From assembly GCA_037102815.1 (NCBI GenBank), contig BTPP01000012.1, forward strand, positions 744,001-808,000: a stretch of DNA of 64,000 bases, read 5' to 3'. This document shows positions 46,329-60,000 of this stretch, piece after piece. Below the pieces are notes generated by a model. That model was not told the origin of the DNA and made no database searches. It was given only the letters and a program-made list of their open reading frames with translations. The stretch is from Neurospora intermedia. Its lineage: Eukaryota; Ascomycota; Sordariomycetes; Sordariales; Sordariaceae. Both the position numbers and the translations under genes were made by a program. Position 1 is the stretch's first letter. Each line of letters begins with the position of its first letter.

Positions 46329-46433
46329 ATGATCACCAGGGAGTCTCAGTCTGTCTTCAACTTCGGCCGTGGCGCCTACGATACCACCGGTGTCCCCAAG
46401 CCCCCACAGCCGCCCAAGCCCAGCCGGAGGTAA
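46329..46433 (+). CDS. 34-residue microprotein, Pro-rich C-terminus
   Basis: The first ATG of the inferred spliced transcript opens 34 codons ending in TAA 46431-46433. Codon choice is strongly biased to C-ending codons (ATC, ACC, GTC, TTC, AAC, GGC, GCC, TAC, CCC, AAG), typical of highly expressed fungal genes, and the start context is near ideal. The peptide has a polar N-terminus with SVFNFGRGAYDTTGVP, followed by a basic proline-rich tail (KPPQPPKPSRR). There is no signal peptide or membrane segment. The family is not recognised. A GAG|GTAAAG donor-like site overlaps the stop codon and a possible acceptor lies near 46492, so a longer spliced form cannot be excluded. Confidence 0.5.
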   Translation: MITRESQSVFNFGRGAYDTTGVPKPPQPPKPSRR

Positions 46434-49400
46434 AGGGCTCTCGATCATATCGGGACCCGATGCGTGCCTGTTCATCCCTTGGATTACTGCAGCGCGGATC
46501 ATTGTCACGACAAGATACCGTGCGGAATGCAGCGAAACAACGGCGCTCGACATTTTGGCCATGTTCTCATTCCTGAATCGACATTGGGACGACAATCAAC
46601 AACCAAAACATGCCGGCGATCTTGAACCAGCAGCACCATGCACCTCTTCGTTTTTGCGACTTCTCTTTTCGACTACTATACTATAATCGGTTTTAATCTC
46701 GCCCTCGCCCTCTTTTATCGACCTCTACCACATTTTAGTCAACAACCTCTGCGATCTCATTCTCGGGCGATTAATTCTTATTCGGAGTACGCCATTTAAT
46801 AATATGGAGGACAACAAGACAACAACAAGCGGGTGGTTCATTCCGGGCGGCTGACTCTAGCTTTTCACACTGAGTTTTGCTTTTTTACACCTGGTGCACG
46901 GCGTTCACACATAGAGAGGGGCTTGGTTGCATTTTTCCTTTTTGTTGGGCTTTAATGGAGCAATACTCGAGTCGCTCTTGGGGTGGTCACTTGTCATATT
47001 TCACACCAAACCTGTTTTGCGCGGATCGCGACGGAAAGAAGCAGCGCGCAACCTACCAGCTTCTCTCCCGAACACATTCGACCACCAACTTGAGCACGCC
47101 CTCCCAAACCCAGCCGGAACACGATCCGATCTCATAATCCGCCGAATCACCACAGCGGGAACGGCACTTGAGCATGGGTTCAGGGATGGGCATGCCAACC
47201 AAGAATGATGGGCGACCGACATCACAGCATTTTTGGTTTTTCTTTTCTCTTTTGTCCTGGGTTGGATTGGGAAAAAGACTTGGGTGGCTGGGAAAAACTG
47301 CTTTTCATTGCATCTAGACTTTCTGTATTTTCTTGTATTTTCCCACCTTGTTATGGGATGTACTACCACATCGGGATGGATCTCCTCGCGGAGACAGCCA
47401 TCATCACCCGCACAGCGCATCATGGCCCCTATTTCCTTTTCATGTCACATCACATCATCATCATCGTCACATCACCACTGTACACCATCTGGCATTATTT
47501 TTGGAGGATACACATTTTGGGGCATCAGTTTCCCTTGGTATCTCCAGCCATGAAAAGGGCAGTCAGTGTTCGCTTGGCTGGATCCAGGTTATACAAGATA
47601 CCCCCTCTCGTCTTTTGTTTAGTTAATCCCCTCCCTGCACCCCTTATATCGGATCTCACTCATGTATAAAGATACAGTCGGAGGATGGATAATCAAAGTA
47701 GTTATATAGATTAGCGAAAGAAAAAGCTTGGTCTATACATCATACCACAGCAAATGGAATATTTGAGGTTTCTCTCTCAACAATCAACGTGGACTTTTTG
47801 CCCTCCGTGAATATTTTCAGCCGCACTTGAGCACATCTGGATAAGCTTCAAGTTGTCCTACGTCCGATATACGAAGTTAAAAAAAAAGACAAAAAGAAGT
47901 TTCATGTTGTTAATGGTGGCGAAGACTTGGACGGCGGGGATGAGATTGAAGGAGAAGGTGTGAACGGCGACCTCGAGAATGCACGTTCCCGATCTGTTTG
48001 TCTCATACAAAGATAATGACACACACGCGAACGAACGAACGAACGAACTTATTACATTGTGTGTGGTGTGGTGTGGCGGATCTGAATCACGACTGCCTGC
48101 CGCGCAGTGAGTATTGACACTTGCAACTTGCATCTATCACTATTTTCTTCCTTTTTTTTTCTTTTTTCTTTTCTCTTTTCTCTCCCCCTTCTCTGTTGAC
48201 GTGCGTGCGTGGGTGCGTGCGGCGTGCACCTATGTATGTTACATACGTGGCAGCATGTGTCAAGCCCAAAACGCGGGATCTTTCCATGCATTGGCATTAT
48301 CACTTTTGTTCTCTTTCAAAACGAACACCCACCCACACGCGAACACCACACACACATTTCAAAAAAAAAGCTGTCTGTGATTTCTCGCTTCTCTAAGAAT
48401 GGCAGCAAGCGAGCGGACGGACTTTCCGGGACCCGTTCGTTCGTTCATTTGTTCGTTTGTTCATTCACAGTTTTATTGAGAATCGAACCGTTTATTACTA
48501 AAATTGAAGCGTTGCGCCCGACCCGCGCGAACACAAAGAGGATGGAGATTAATTACAGCGAACCACACCATCAGCGGAGCTAATTCCGGGGTAGCGTAGG
48601 TATTCTAACGAAGGTACCTCTAGGTAGAGGTTGCGAGGTGCCAGCCAGCCAGCTAGGTGCTGCTGTTGGCGGGCCGGTAGCCGGACCGGTCGTCGACGTC
48701 GTCGACTGTCGTAACAACCTACGTACCTACATACCACCTCTCTACCATAGGCACGGGGCGCGGTACGGTACCTGCCTGAGCTTCCATCCCATGTCATTAG
48801 GTTATATCACCTTGTGGAAAGGTAGAGGTAAGGTACGGTAGGTAAGGCCCGTTCGATCTTTAATGTTCGCTGCGGCCCGGAACGGGTGGACGGATGGATG
48901 CGCTACCTTGATTGATTGATTGATTGACAAAATCATCTGGTCGTTTGTTTGTTTGCTTGCTTGCTTGATCTGACTCCTGCAATGTTAAAGTCAACGCCGA
49001 CGCGACGTTAACATAACTGAACCAGCGATCAGAGGATTGCCGTGGGATGGCCCGTTCGAGCAAAAGGTCTGTGCGTGAGGGGAGCTTGAACCGTTGCCCA
49101 GTGCTGTTACCTCTCTGTAGTGTGTACCTACCTGGTAAGACCCAGACTGACACCACCAAATGCCCTGTGCTTTTTGTGCTCCGTGCTTTGTGCCTGCATC
49201 GATCAGTGCAGTCGGGTGCAGCCATTCCCGAACCCCGAATTGAACGAAACGACACCATGTGGACCCCCACCCACCACTCAGAACTCCGATCCAGCTGTCG
49301 GTCCAGCTCGCAAGAACCTCTATGGTTACCACGAGGGATACGTAAGAGCAGTGACAACAACTGAAGCCTCAGACTGACCCCTACGTTAAAACGAGGGCGC

Positions 49401-52400
49401 AGATCATATGCCCAAGTTGAGCTTCACGACATGAAAAGCCAGCCATCCTCCATTGCCCGGCCTGGAACCGGCGACCGGAGCCCGAGTCCACGATATCATC
49501 CCGTTCTCATTGTCATTCGGCGACCACGAAAAAGCCCCACGACTTTGAGCAGGAGATCCCGTCGGGTATCACCCGGTCGTCTATCGTTGTCCACCTCTAG
49601 TGTGCCTAGCCACCCGGGGCAGGGCTTTCCAGGACGATGGAGACAAAAAGAAGAAGAAAAGGTAATGACGATGAATTGACCAGGCTCGATAGCAACACGA
49701 ATAACATGCCATGCCATCCATCGGATCATCGTCAGATGGCATCAGTCGTAACCGATAACCGACAACAGACAGAGACAAGAAAAACAGCGGGATGAGACCA
49801 AACAAAACCTCCAAAGGATTATGGAGCCCGCTAATGCATGCTCTAAAGGCCCAGCCTAGACTTTTTTCGACATGGTCTTGGAGCAAATGGAGCATGGGGC
49901 AGAGTCTTTGGTCGTCTCAGGTCGCTGCTGGCTGGTCTGCCCCCGGCTAACTGCTACTGCTGCTAGTCTCAAGACGTTACCTACCATTCGACAATGTCCT
50001 CGTGATTCAAAAACACCATGAATGAATTCCGCCCCAGTTCCGTTCATTCCGTCCATTCCCCGGGCCTATCAAGGCTTTACACTACGGTGCTAGAGCGCAT
50101 TTAGCTCGTCGACTGAATGCGGGGCTAGTGTAGTGTAATGCCAGGGCAAGGAGTAGCTGATGTGCCATCTACACTACACATTCAGTGTCAGAGTCAATGC
50201 CAGAATCGGAGAGAGATGTGTTCGGGCATTGCCGTCGTACGTATCAGAGACTCTCAAGTCCGAGGATTTGAGGCTCCGGGGGCGGCTGTTGCGTTCCGTT
50301 ACGAATCCCCCAGGGTCAGATTCAGGATCGGATAAGGGGGTACAAGTCAATGTCAACAACCAAGCTGTCAAAGCCGCCTCACAGGATTTTCAAGCCCAAA
50401 TTAACAATGCTTGGCTATGCGCTATGCGCCACAGTATGGAGAATGGAGGTAATTGCTAGGTTCACTCACGAGGACGTGAAGCTGGAGAAAGATATGTCCG
50501 AGATGTGATGCCCCCATACGGCGTCTGGGCGTATCAGTCCGATCCCGGGAACATCCCTTCTCACAGGCCCAGGTCCGCAGTCCTGGGTCGGATCGGGCGC
50601 GCCTTGTCAAATCTCAAAAAAGGGCCTCAATTTGGGAGCCTCTTGCGACACGTTTTGGGTGGTGGTAAAAGCAAGGCGAGCTAGCTGCCTGCCCGCTGAC
50701 TGATGCAATGGGTGGTGTGAACCGGGAATGGCCGCGGTGCAGGAGGAGTGGTGGTTCAAAATCACCAAAAATATTCCCAAAAGAGGGTGATACCTCACTG
50801 CAACCCCTGACAATGACGGAGAGAATATCAACTTTGTCACAGTGACAGACAGAAACAATCTAAGCCGCTTCTGTTCGGCCAGTCAGCATGATCACCAAGC
50901 TCCATATGTACACTACTACAAGCCTCATATCGTACGTATGTATGTCGTCCGGGGAATGAAAAAAAAAGAACAATGGACAAAAGGGGATATGGAAATCCTC
51001 GCAAGAAGAGATCATTGGCGGTGATTGCACCCGACGTCGCCGACGTTGTGTAATCGTCGCTGAACCATATCTCTGGGTCACCTCATCGATCCCACTTCTT
51101 TCTTTGGACACGGGCCGGCCGCCTGACGCCTGACGGCTGACGGACCTGATGAGGCGGGGGGCTGAGAGATGAATTCCCCGGGAGGCACCATATCACTGCA
51201 CCGGCCATCACGAATATTTCACATCATCTCATTGGGTCCCAGTCGTAGGTAGTGAAATCAAAAGGGGAGAGGTTCTGGGTGTGGCATGATGCAGTTAGTG
51301 GCTGATAAGTGAGGGGCGCGTGTTGGTTGCCCAGAGTGGTGAGGCTTGAGAAGGAGGGACGGGAATTGGGGTTAAATCGGGGAACCCAGCTGAGACGGCT
51401 CCACTTTCAATTTTGCATCCATTTCCCCCCAGGGCCTGGTACCGTCAGGTCGCATTTTGCATCCTTTTCATTGGTCTGAAACCACAGTTCGTCCTATTTT
51501 CCCCCAAATTCTCATTCTGAAAATGGAGCTTCATCCCCCGCTGTAATTACAACTTGACAACCCCACTACAACCACTGCACCAAACTGAGCCGATGAAGTC
51601 ACCACCACCATCGTCGTCACACGGGGATCCCCTTCGGCGCGCGCGCACACCCACCACGAGCTGTCACTCCATGGGCTTGTCTTCTCGGATCGCTTTAATT
51701 GTTTCAGATCAATCCGCTTATAGATCAGCGACAGTCTATGCAAGGCACGATGTGGCTGGCAGGTCGGCGGCAGGCAGCACGTACATACCTCTCTCTACCT
51801 AGTAAGCCTCACATTACCTCTAGCGACCCTGACTCGCTTACCACTTTTGCTGCGAATTCGAGTCACTTCCATATCCCGTTACATCATCGTCATCATCATT
51901 GTTGCTACTCGTTGGAAATCATCGCGATGCTGTCTGTCATCAATCTGGCCTATCCCGTCGTCAATATCGCGAATATGGCCTCCATTGGTAATCTCGGCGA
52001 AACCTCACGAAGCTGCCTGCGATTACTACTACCAACCGACGTAGCGCGCATGTACCATAGGGTGGGATGACGACAGGCGTGGGTGGTGGACAAGATGATG
52101 GATGACTCCGTCCCTCGCCAGCTCCGTCAGGATCATCAGGATTGTCAGGTACCGACCGACTAAACGTAACACCACCACACGACAAAGGAGTAATTACAAT
52201 CATCCCGTCCCCCCTTCTTTGGGATTCTCCCGGATCGCTGTTGCTGCCACTGGGCCGCTGCCGCCGTCCCATTTGACATCCAACTCGATTCCCGCATCCG
52301 AGACAACACGAATCGGATGTCCGGAGCTTAGGAATATCGAGACGGGAGTTGTGCACAGCCTCGTCGATAACGTTACAGTCATCACTCATCTTCAAGTTAA

Positions 52401-54255
52401 AAAGGAAGATGCAGTGGAAGCGCAGAGCGCCACAGGCAGCAACACAAAGTTGCTGCGGAAGGCGGATACACCGTTACAGCACCTGAACTTTGAGCACTCT
52501 TGAGTCCTGCGGTGTCATCATCATGCTCCGTTTTGTGTAAGTAGCTCAGTAGAGGTAAGTATCCAGGTAGTGTATCACCAAACTGCGGAGCTGCAAAAAA
52601 CCATCCAATCATTTTACTCCGTTTGCCTTTCTTCTTTCTTATTCTGTCTAGCCATGCCATTAGCCAGGGGCACGCCTCCTTTGACTTGTGCTCCAGGACC
52701 AGAGCAGCATCAAAAAGAGAGAGAAAAAAAGGTTCCGGGGCGGTAGATCCCGTCGAGGCCCGTCTTACGGAGTGGGGGTCCTCCGCGGGCCCTTCTTCCC
52801 TCACTCTATGGTACTGTGTTCCATGCAGCTTTTCAGGCTCCGTCTCACCACGGTATCAACATGGTGATGCCCTGATGGTGGACGGATGGGTAGCTTTCCC
52901 TCATACGCCTGTTCCATGCCGCAAATGTCACGAGAATTCCGTCTTCGTAGTTCCAGGCAAGTTCCCGGTTGCCATTCGGCTGCTCACCCGGCCCTTACCC
53001 GGATTCCCGATCCAGCTTCAACCATCCCACCTCTTCCCCGGACTACGCTACACAGAGCGAGAGAGGCTAAATCAAGAAACCAGAACCTTGTCAGCCCGCA
53101 TGGAAACATTCATTCCAAGGTCAATCCCGTCCCCTCTGATCCAGAAAGACGGTCATCATCACTAGAGGGCATGTGTTTCCCCAGCTTCTTGATAATTCCC
53201 CCCGAAATCAACTCCGATCACACTTGGCAAGTGATGTGGTGTGGGGGTTTTCCATTTTGGGAGATTTCTTTAACTTCAGTCTTACTTGGTCACCCACGGA
53301 GCCACGCAAGACCAGGTTTAGAGCCCTGGGGGTTAAATCTCTTTAGCATGAGCTAGCTGGTAGACAGGCACGAGACAGGCCTAACAAGACCTGGTATGGT
53401 ATAGCAGCATCTCAGCCATACAGTCGGTATCAAGTGGGAAACTTTCCATGCTCGCTTGGGCTTGGGCTAGACACAAATCGATTTCCATTCACACACAGAT
53501 CGACAAGATAGCGCTGGGGGTTGGTTGCAAATCCTCAATGCTGCCCCCTGGGACATTATCCACTACCACCCCCCAAAAATACTGGGCAAACTGATACCAG
53601 GGGGGAGGGGGGCCGGGGACCATCCGGCACTTTCGCCCTGGTTTCCGTTTGAGAGCTCCCAAATTCCGCACTCGCAAGCAATCGCAAGCACTCGCAAGTT
53701 ATGTGCCCCGGTACATGAACCCCCCCCCGCGGACCACTTCCGGTCCCTGAGCTGATGCACTTCAGAAAGCTGTCATCTGGTTGTTCGCCCAATCAAGGCA
53801 CAAGTTCCCCAAGTTACCAGTCTTTCGGATCCCATGGCCCAAATTGCTGCAGCTGCCAGGCACAAACCAGGGCGGGCCTTCCATGCGTGGTCTTGGCTAA
53901 AAAGATCATCCTTGCCATTATCGTCGTCGAAAACAGTGACGATTCCTTGTTCTGACGGTGTTTGAAGCGAGAGAAGATGTTTCTTTTGAGGTTCCATCGT
54001 GGTCTAGTAATGTGATGGTGGTGGTGGTGGTGATGATGATGAGGATGAGCTGCTGTAGGCAGTCTCGACAGTGCAGTAGACTTCATGGGTCGTTATCGGA
54101 CGGTTACTACTCTGGTGACAGCCTTCACACCACAGTTCACTTTCGGAAACAGAAGGCTCGCATCCGCGGTGGCAGCCACAAGATGCCATCCCGGTACATG
54201 CATGATCCATTCGTTCCTACATATCGAAGCTGCAGCAAGCCCTACGACAGATTGA

Positions 54256-54287
54256 CGGACGGACAGACAGACAGACAGACAGACAGC
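54256..54287 (+). repeat. GACA tetramer microsatellite
   Basis: About six GACA units preceded by GGAC variants. Confidence 0.8.
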
Positions 54288-54571
54288 TGGGACGGCGGGC
54301 CGGCCGGCGACAGGGCCATTCTTTGCCATCCAATTCCACGCGATTACTATTCTGGGCGAAAGTGGGAAAGTGAGCGAACCTCTTCCGTTGTTCCATTCAG
54401 GCTTCCAGAAGGTCCACTCAATGCCCCCCCTGATTCACCCTTCCGTTACGTCTCGCCCTGAATTTCGAAACTCCGGGCATTATTGATGGGAGAAGAAGCA
54501 GCTCCACTGCACCAAACCCACGAGGGCACCATCGCGGCGGCGCCGGCGGCGCGGGACTCGTGGCATGACAT

Positions 54572-54603
54572 AGCATGGCATGGCATGGCATGGCATGGCA
54601 TGG
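54572..54603 (+). repeat. GGCAT pentamer repeat
   Basis: Five GGCAT units in a row plus partial units, the cleanest of the dispersed GGCAT/ATGCC arrays in the desert. Confidence 0.85.
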
Positions 54604-56303
54604 AGTTGTTAGTCCCTGTAGGTTTCGCCGTTTTGGAACCAATCCTTCGCTGCAAGACAGACGTCTAGCAGGAGAAAGGACCCTGAAAACAATGAAAATG
54701 TTCAAGGCCCCCTTGCTACTACTATTCCTGCTACAGTATCTAGCCCTCTTTCGAGCTGAGTGGAAAGCCTGGGATGAAGGAAAAACGGAGGTTTCTTCCT
54801 GGAAGGGCTGAAGCTACCTTCAATCCTTACTGTTGATGGCGAAAAAAAAGAGAAGAGAACGGAGTTGGGTGGAATTTCTGACAAACTGACGTTTCTCATT
54901 CTCTCCGTCCAGAGGTAATTTCCCGACCATTTTTGTTTTCCTGTTTCCATTTTGTCCGGATATTGATACGGTGCAAAAAAGTGTGGGCCTGCCTCTTTCA
55001 ATCAGTTGGTACGTAATGTCCCCAAAGACCCCCTCCAAAAAAAGGCCCCAAAACGTTGAAATGGGGATCCGCTACAACCATTTGATACAGCACCTTGGTA
55101 CCACACCATGTGCGGTACCAGATCACGATTAATCCTTGCATTTCACTCCCACGTTTTTCAGTTCTTTGCTTTTGGAGGATGGGGGGTAAAATTGATGTTT
55201 GATAGTTATCTGATATGTTCCTTGGAACCCTGATATAAGGTACTGACATATCAGTTTCATTCTTTCTTTATAGTAAATCGTGCCGTTATGATTGTGTCGT
55301 GGTCGTTGCTTGTTTTGTTTTTGCCTCTTATTCAGGGGTTTCCAGGGATCCGTCGTGATTCACTGCAATGCGTGGTGAGTGATAACGGTCGCTGAAAACA
55401 CGATCTTGAAACAAATCGACACACAAAACAAAGAAAAGCAAAAGGGGAACTAAGGCGGAGTTACCGAGACCTTTGTTGGTCAAGCAAGGGCTCAAAACAG
55501 GCAGGAGAGAAGAAACGAACAAGTTGACCCCCAAACAGTTGATTCACATCAAGCTGCTGCTGAATGCAACCTCGCTGTCTCCGTCGTCATTCTCAACCTC
55601 GTCGTCGTCGTCATTGAAACTCAACGTAATTGGGGGTCCCTGTCGAAAATACGCCGTCGGAACCGAATGGATGGAACTGAACGAACCCTCAGGGGAGGGG
55701 TGCCGGGGGTACCGGGGGCCCGGGCGGACAAGAATAACGGACCCGGGGTCCGGGTGGGACGGAGAAACTCAGAACCTAACTCAATGCTCTCGCCCAAAAA
55801 AAAACCCTCGCTACAACATACGGATCTACAACACCTCATAGAACTACACTAACGCTGCTATAAACGGTTTAATTCAGGTCCCCCCCATCCATGGTCCCAA
55901 TCGTTGAAACGGCGATCACCTCGAAAAACCACGTGCGCCCTCGCTAAGCAATTTCCCCTTGCCAAAAAGCCATGCAAAACCTCGTTCCTGGATCCCAAAA
56001 TCGCAAGCTATTTCCAAACTAATCGAACATCATTGTCGATCAATTTACCACGTTCAACCAATTCCAACTTTCCCATTCGTCACGACCACTCCTTTCCTCC
56101 TTTTCCTCTTTGCTTCTTCCCCTTTATGGGAAAGAATAGTGTAGTCCCAGGTCAAACCCACCCCCAAAAAAACACCACGAGGCTTCAAGGTATCCACACT
56201 ATAATCGCATCTACACTACACGTTTTCCCCCTTCTCCTTCCCCTGGTTCAAGCCAGGCACCTTGCTCACCACCCACGGGATCAAGTACACTAAGACCAAC
56301 CAC

Positions 56304-56327
56304 CATGCCATGCCATGCCATGCCATG
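56304..56327 (-). repeat. GGCAT pentamer repeat (reverse orientation)
   Basis: Four ATGCC units on the plus strand, the complement of the GGCAT arrays at 20.4 and 54.6 kb. Confidence 0.8.
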
Positions 56328-57010
56328 ATCGTTGTCACAAAAAGAAAAGAAACAGAGTTTCCACATCCCCGGAATTTCACCTCCCCCCTTGTTCCTGTGA
56401 CAGAGCATCTAGTATGAAAAGGGAATAAGTCAGTAGACTACCTCTAGGTACACTATGCATTAGCAACACAGTTCCGTTTCCTTGCTACCTATGCATACTA
56501 CAAATCCCAGCTACTATGTACCTTAGAGAGGACGGACCCTGCCCCTGATGATTGATGTCTTGTCTATACCATGCTAGTCTAGTCAGGGCAGTCGCTCGCT
56601 CGCTCGGTCGGTCCGGCCGTCATTCGGTCGCTTCACATTTAGTAGGTACCTAGTCGTAGGCTTTAACTCGGCGACTTCTCGCTTTATTGACGAGCGAGAC
56701 GAGCGAACGACAAGAAACATGGGACGTCACATGGGAAAACTAGGTCGCATGGAAGTCACATGGGACAACATGCATGGCACTGAGAATTATGAGGACCAGA
56801 CTTGACCCTGTGACAGATCAATGGAACCCTTTTCACGTTCTTGGGTCTTGGGGGGGGAAATTTCAAGACTACAACTAGGGTAGTGAAAACGGAGGTCAAG
56901 TGAAGCAGGCCTCACTACCTAATAACCAACATATTTGCTTCTTCTTCTCATTAGACTACCTAGGTAATATCTACAATGTCTGGGGAAAACGGAGTGGATG
57001 GGCACTTGGA

Positions 57011-57065
57011 GGGGGGGGGGGGGATCCACGGATTCGCCGATTAGTCTCGTTCGAGTCCCCCCCCC
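57011..57065. repeat. Poly-G / poly-C inverted pair
   Basis: Thirteen G (57011-57023) and nine C (57057-57065) separated by 33 bases could form a very stable hairpin. The loop includes GTTCGAGTC, which mimics a tRNA B box, but no tRNA folds here. Confidence 0.75.
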
Positions 57066-60000
57066 TTTTGTCCGCCTGGCTCGTTCGGGGTTCTCCTTGC
57101 TCTATCTTGGGAAATGGATATGTTCTGATATCCGTTCCGTCGGGTTAGGTACCTACCTTCCGTCGGGTACTGAAGCAGATGTGCAGCTGGAAACTGCAGC
57201 TGGAATCGGGGACCGTAGCTGGACCGGGCTACCTGACCTACTGAGATAGGGCTTGGAAGCAGCCATGGCTGTCCTGGTTTTGGGAAAGCTACCTCTATGT
57301 TTTTGCAGTTGGATCTAGGGCAGTTGTACCTTAGCTCGATCTTGCAAGCATCGTGAATTGTAGCAAGACATGGGACAACCAACGACGTAGCTGTTGGAGC
57401 TGGGATCCTTCTCTCAAGATTCACCCAAGTTGAACACCCTAGACGACACTGTACTCAACATCTGCCATCATCACAACTTGTTTGAAGTTCGACCCTTACT
57501 AGAACTTGTGTTGGTTTCTCAGTCTCAGGTCCCCTGAAGCTACCTGTCGTTAGCATCACTAATCCCCAATGCCCTTACACAATCCCCTGCTTCACTACAT
57601 GTATGGTTCAGTAGGGGTATACCGCCCAATAACCCGGGAGTTTCTCCGGTTCATGCTGCTGGAGCCCGTGAATCCAGTCCCATTGATATCCCCCCCTTCG
57701 ATCTAAAAAAGTACCAATAACCCACCCATCGATCCCGCCGTTACCGGTGTCCTGGTTCCTCCCAAATCACTGGAACCCGGATCTTTCGCTACTTACCTAG
57801 TTGATTACCACGTTTTTTTTTCTCTCTTTCTACTTATCTCATCATTCCATTTTTAGTTAGGTTATTAACTAGAAAGTGAAAGAGGCGAAGCGTGAAATGA
57901 ATAGGCGATCATTTGCATAGGTCGCCTAACACCCCTCGCCTATTTCCTCGCCTATTGACCTAGCGGATCGAACCTCCGTTTAGTGCTTTGCTAACTGGAT
58001 GGATCCAACATCCTCGCTTATTTTGGGAAGTTGACTAGGTCACGATGGCAAAAAAAAAAAGGTCGATGGGGTCGTCCAGGTCGGTGGTTTAGGTCCGCCT
58101 TAGTAGTTTCATGGTCCCCTGGTCCCCTACGGTAGTCTGAGGAAAGTAAAGTGGAAATACCTAGGTACCCCTGGGAGGGGGAAACGGAGGAGACCCCTGG
58201 TGATTACCTAGAAAGAAGGGGCACCGAAGGAGAAGAAGAAGAAGAAGTGAAAGTAATAGGTACATGGAGAATTGATGGAAGGAGGTGAAATGAAAACGGT
58301 GGAAGGAGGGGCGCACTGTACTTTCCATCCGTTATCTTGTTGTCTCTAAATTGAAATCACATGAGTGGCATGGCATGGAATGAGTGGAGTAAGGGAACCG
58401 GTGGACGGAAGATGGGGAGGAGGATGCACCGGGATACAGCCAGTGCGCTCCGGCTTTTCGGCCCTTTCGGGTGACGGATGACGTTGGATTACGGAATTTG
58501 CGCCCCGTGCAAGACGGAGTCTTTGGGCCGGTCCGGTCCGGTCCGATCTGGCTTGCACCAGGTAGTGGTGACACGTAACAGCGCCTGGTTGGTTGGGGTC
58601 TGAAGGCATTCATCACTTGATATTCCTGCCCATTTCGTGACCTCGAGAATGCTGAATGTGTATTGAAGGATCGACTTGAAGATGAGAAGAGTGTTGAGGG
58701 TACCTCTACCTCTACAATTTCATTAAGCCGAGAGCCGCAATATTTCAAGAAGCAGCTAGAGCCAGCTAGACTTAGACAGTGCAGTGAATTTTATTTAATT
58801 CGATCGATGTACATATCAATCCATCGCCGTCGGCTGCGGTATGGGATGCCGAAGGTTCTGATTTAGACTGGATCCGGCAATTCACCGCTCGAGGTCTCGC
58901 ATAGTTCAAGTTGGACCTTGGGTATCGGTCGCCAATGATGGCTGATGACAAAGTTAATTGACAGCGTGATACCATTGCACAATGTACAGTGCTAGCGAGG
59001 TAGAGAGCCTGAGCATGCGGACAAATGCCTGGGTGAGCCAAAGTCGTAGCCTCTTCAGCCGACTGCGTGGATGTCAGTCTCGAATGCAGTTTACAGCGGC
59101 GGTGGGTGTCGGTGAGGAGAAGGCACGCCCAGGTTTGTGCTTCTGGCACTGCCCTGCACGCGCTTGGATTCCCGTTTGCCCCCTCGCTGTCTGTGTTGAT
59201 CGATCGGTGATTGCAAATTGGTTTCCCACTGGGCACTCATGTCCGCCGACTACGACTGCTTGAACCGCCGTGTCTGATGCAGTGAGTGAGTGTGTGGAAG
59301 GAGGAACCCATCCTGTCATTAGAGGTAACTTTGAGTTCGTTAGCGAAGCAGGACAATGAGGTCACATGACAACAAAGATTGAACAAGAAGTGCTCCTTCT
59401 CTTCAACCACCGCCCTTGCCCCGGAAGAGTACCTTACACTTCTAGCGGACGTAGATGTTGACAAAATGATCACGAATAGTCGAGGGCGGAAGTCGCAAGT
59501 GAGCTCTCAAGATGACCGCTCAATGTACCGCTGTTAGTGAGTCAAATCTTGATTATGGCAGAATCGATCGCTCTACTACCCCTTCTAACAGACTTTCAGA
59601 GGGTGTACTTCTCCTTCAGTGAGTGAGTGGCCTGAAGCCAGTTGCTCTCCTTCCAATTTTGTTTCTACAATCGAGTGTCACCCAAGGCCTCGACCGGGCG
59701 AGTGTGCTACCTGCTTCAGTCACGGTTCTCGAACTCAACCGATGGGAGATGAGTAAACCGGAACAGACCCTAGAAGTCATAATATCCATGACTGATGATG
59801 ATAACGAAGATGGACTCAACCAAGGTTACTGCACCACTACGAAGGTCAGTTACTGACCCTTTACTCACACATCTATCAGAGCAATTACAGCAAAAAGCAT
59901 AGAGCGTCTAGTGAGGCGTGACACTCGAGCAAAAGAAAGCATGTGATCAAAAAGCCACTACAATCCGGTGTCTCGTTATCACCCAGCGCGCCATGCTTCG

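Noticed and set aside
52623-53165. 180-codon plus-strand frame
   Set aside because: No domain, mixed composition, overlapped by equally good frames; likely chance.
57950-57980. Reverse-strand tRNA-like GGTTCGATCC
   Set aside because: Only one pair of the T-stem forms; no cloverleaf.
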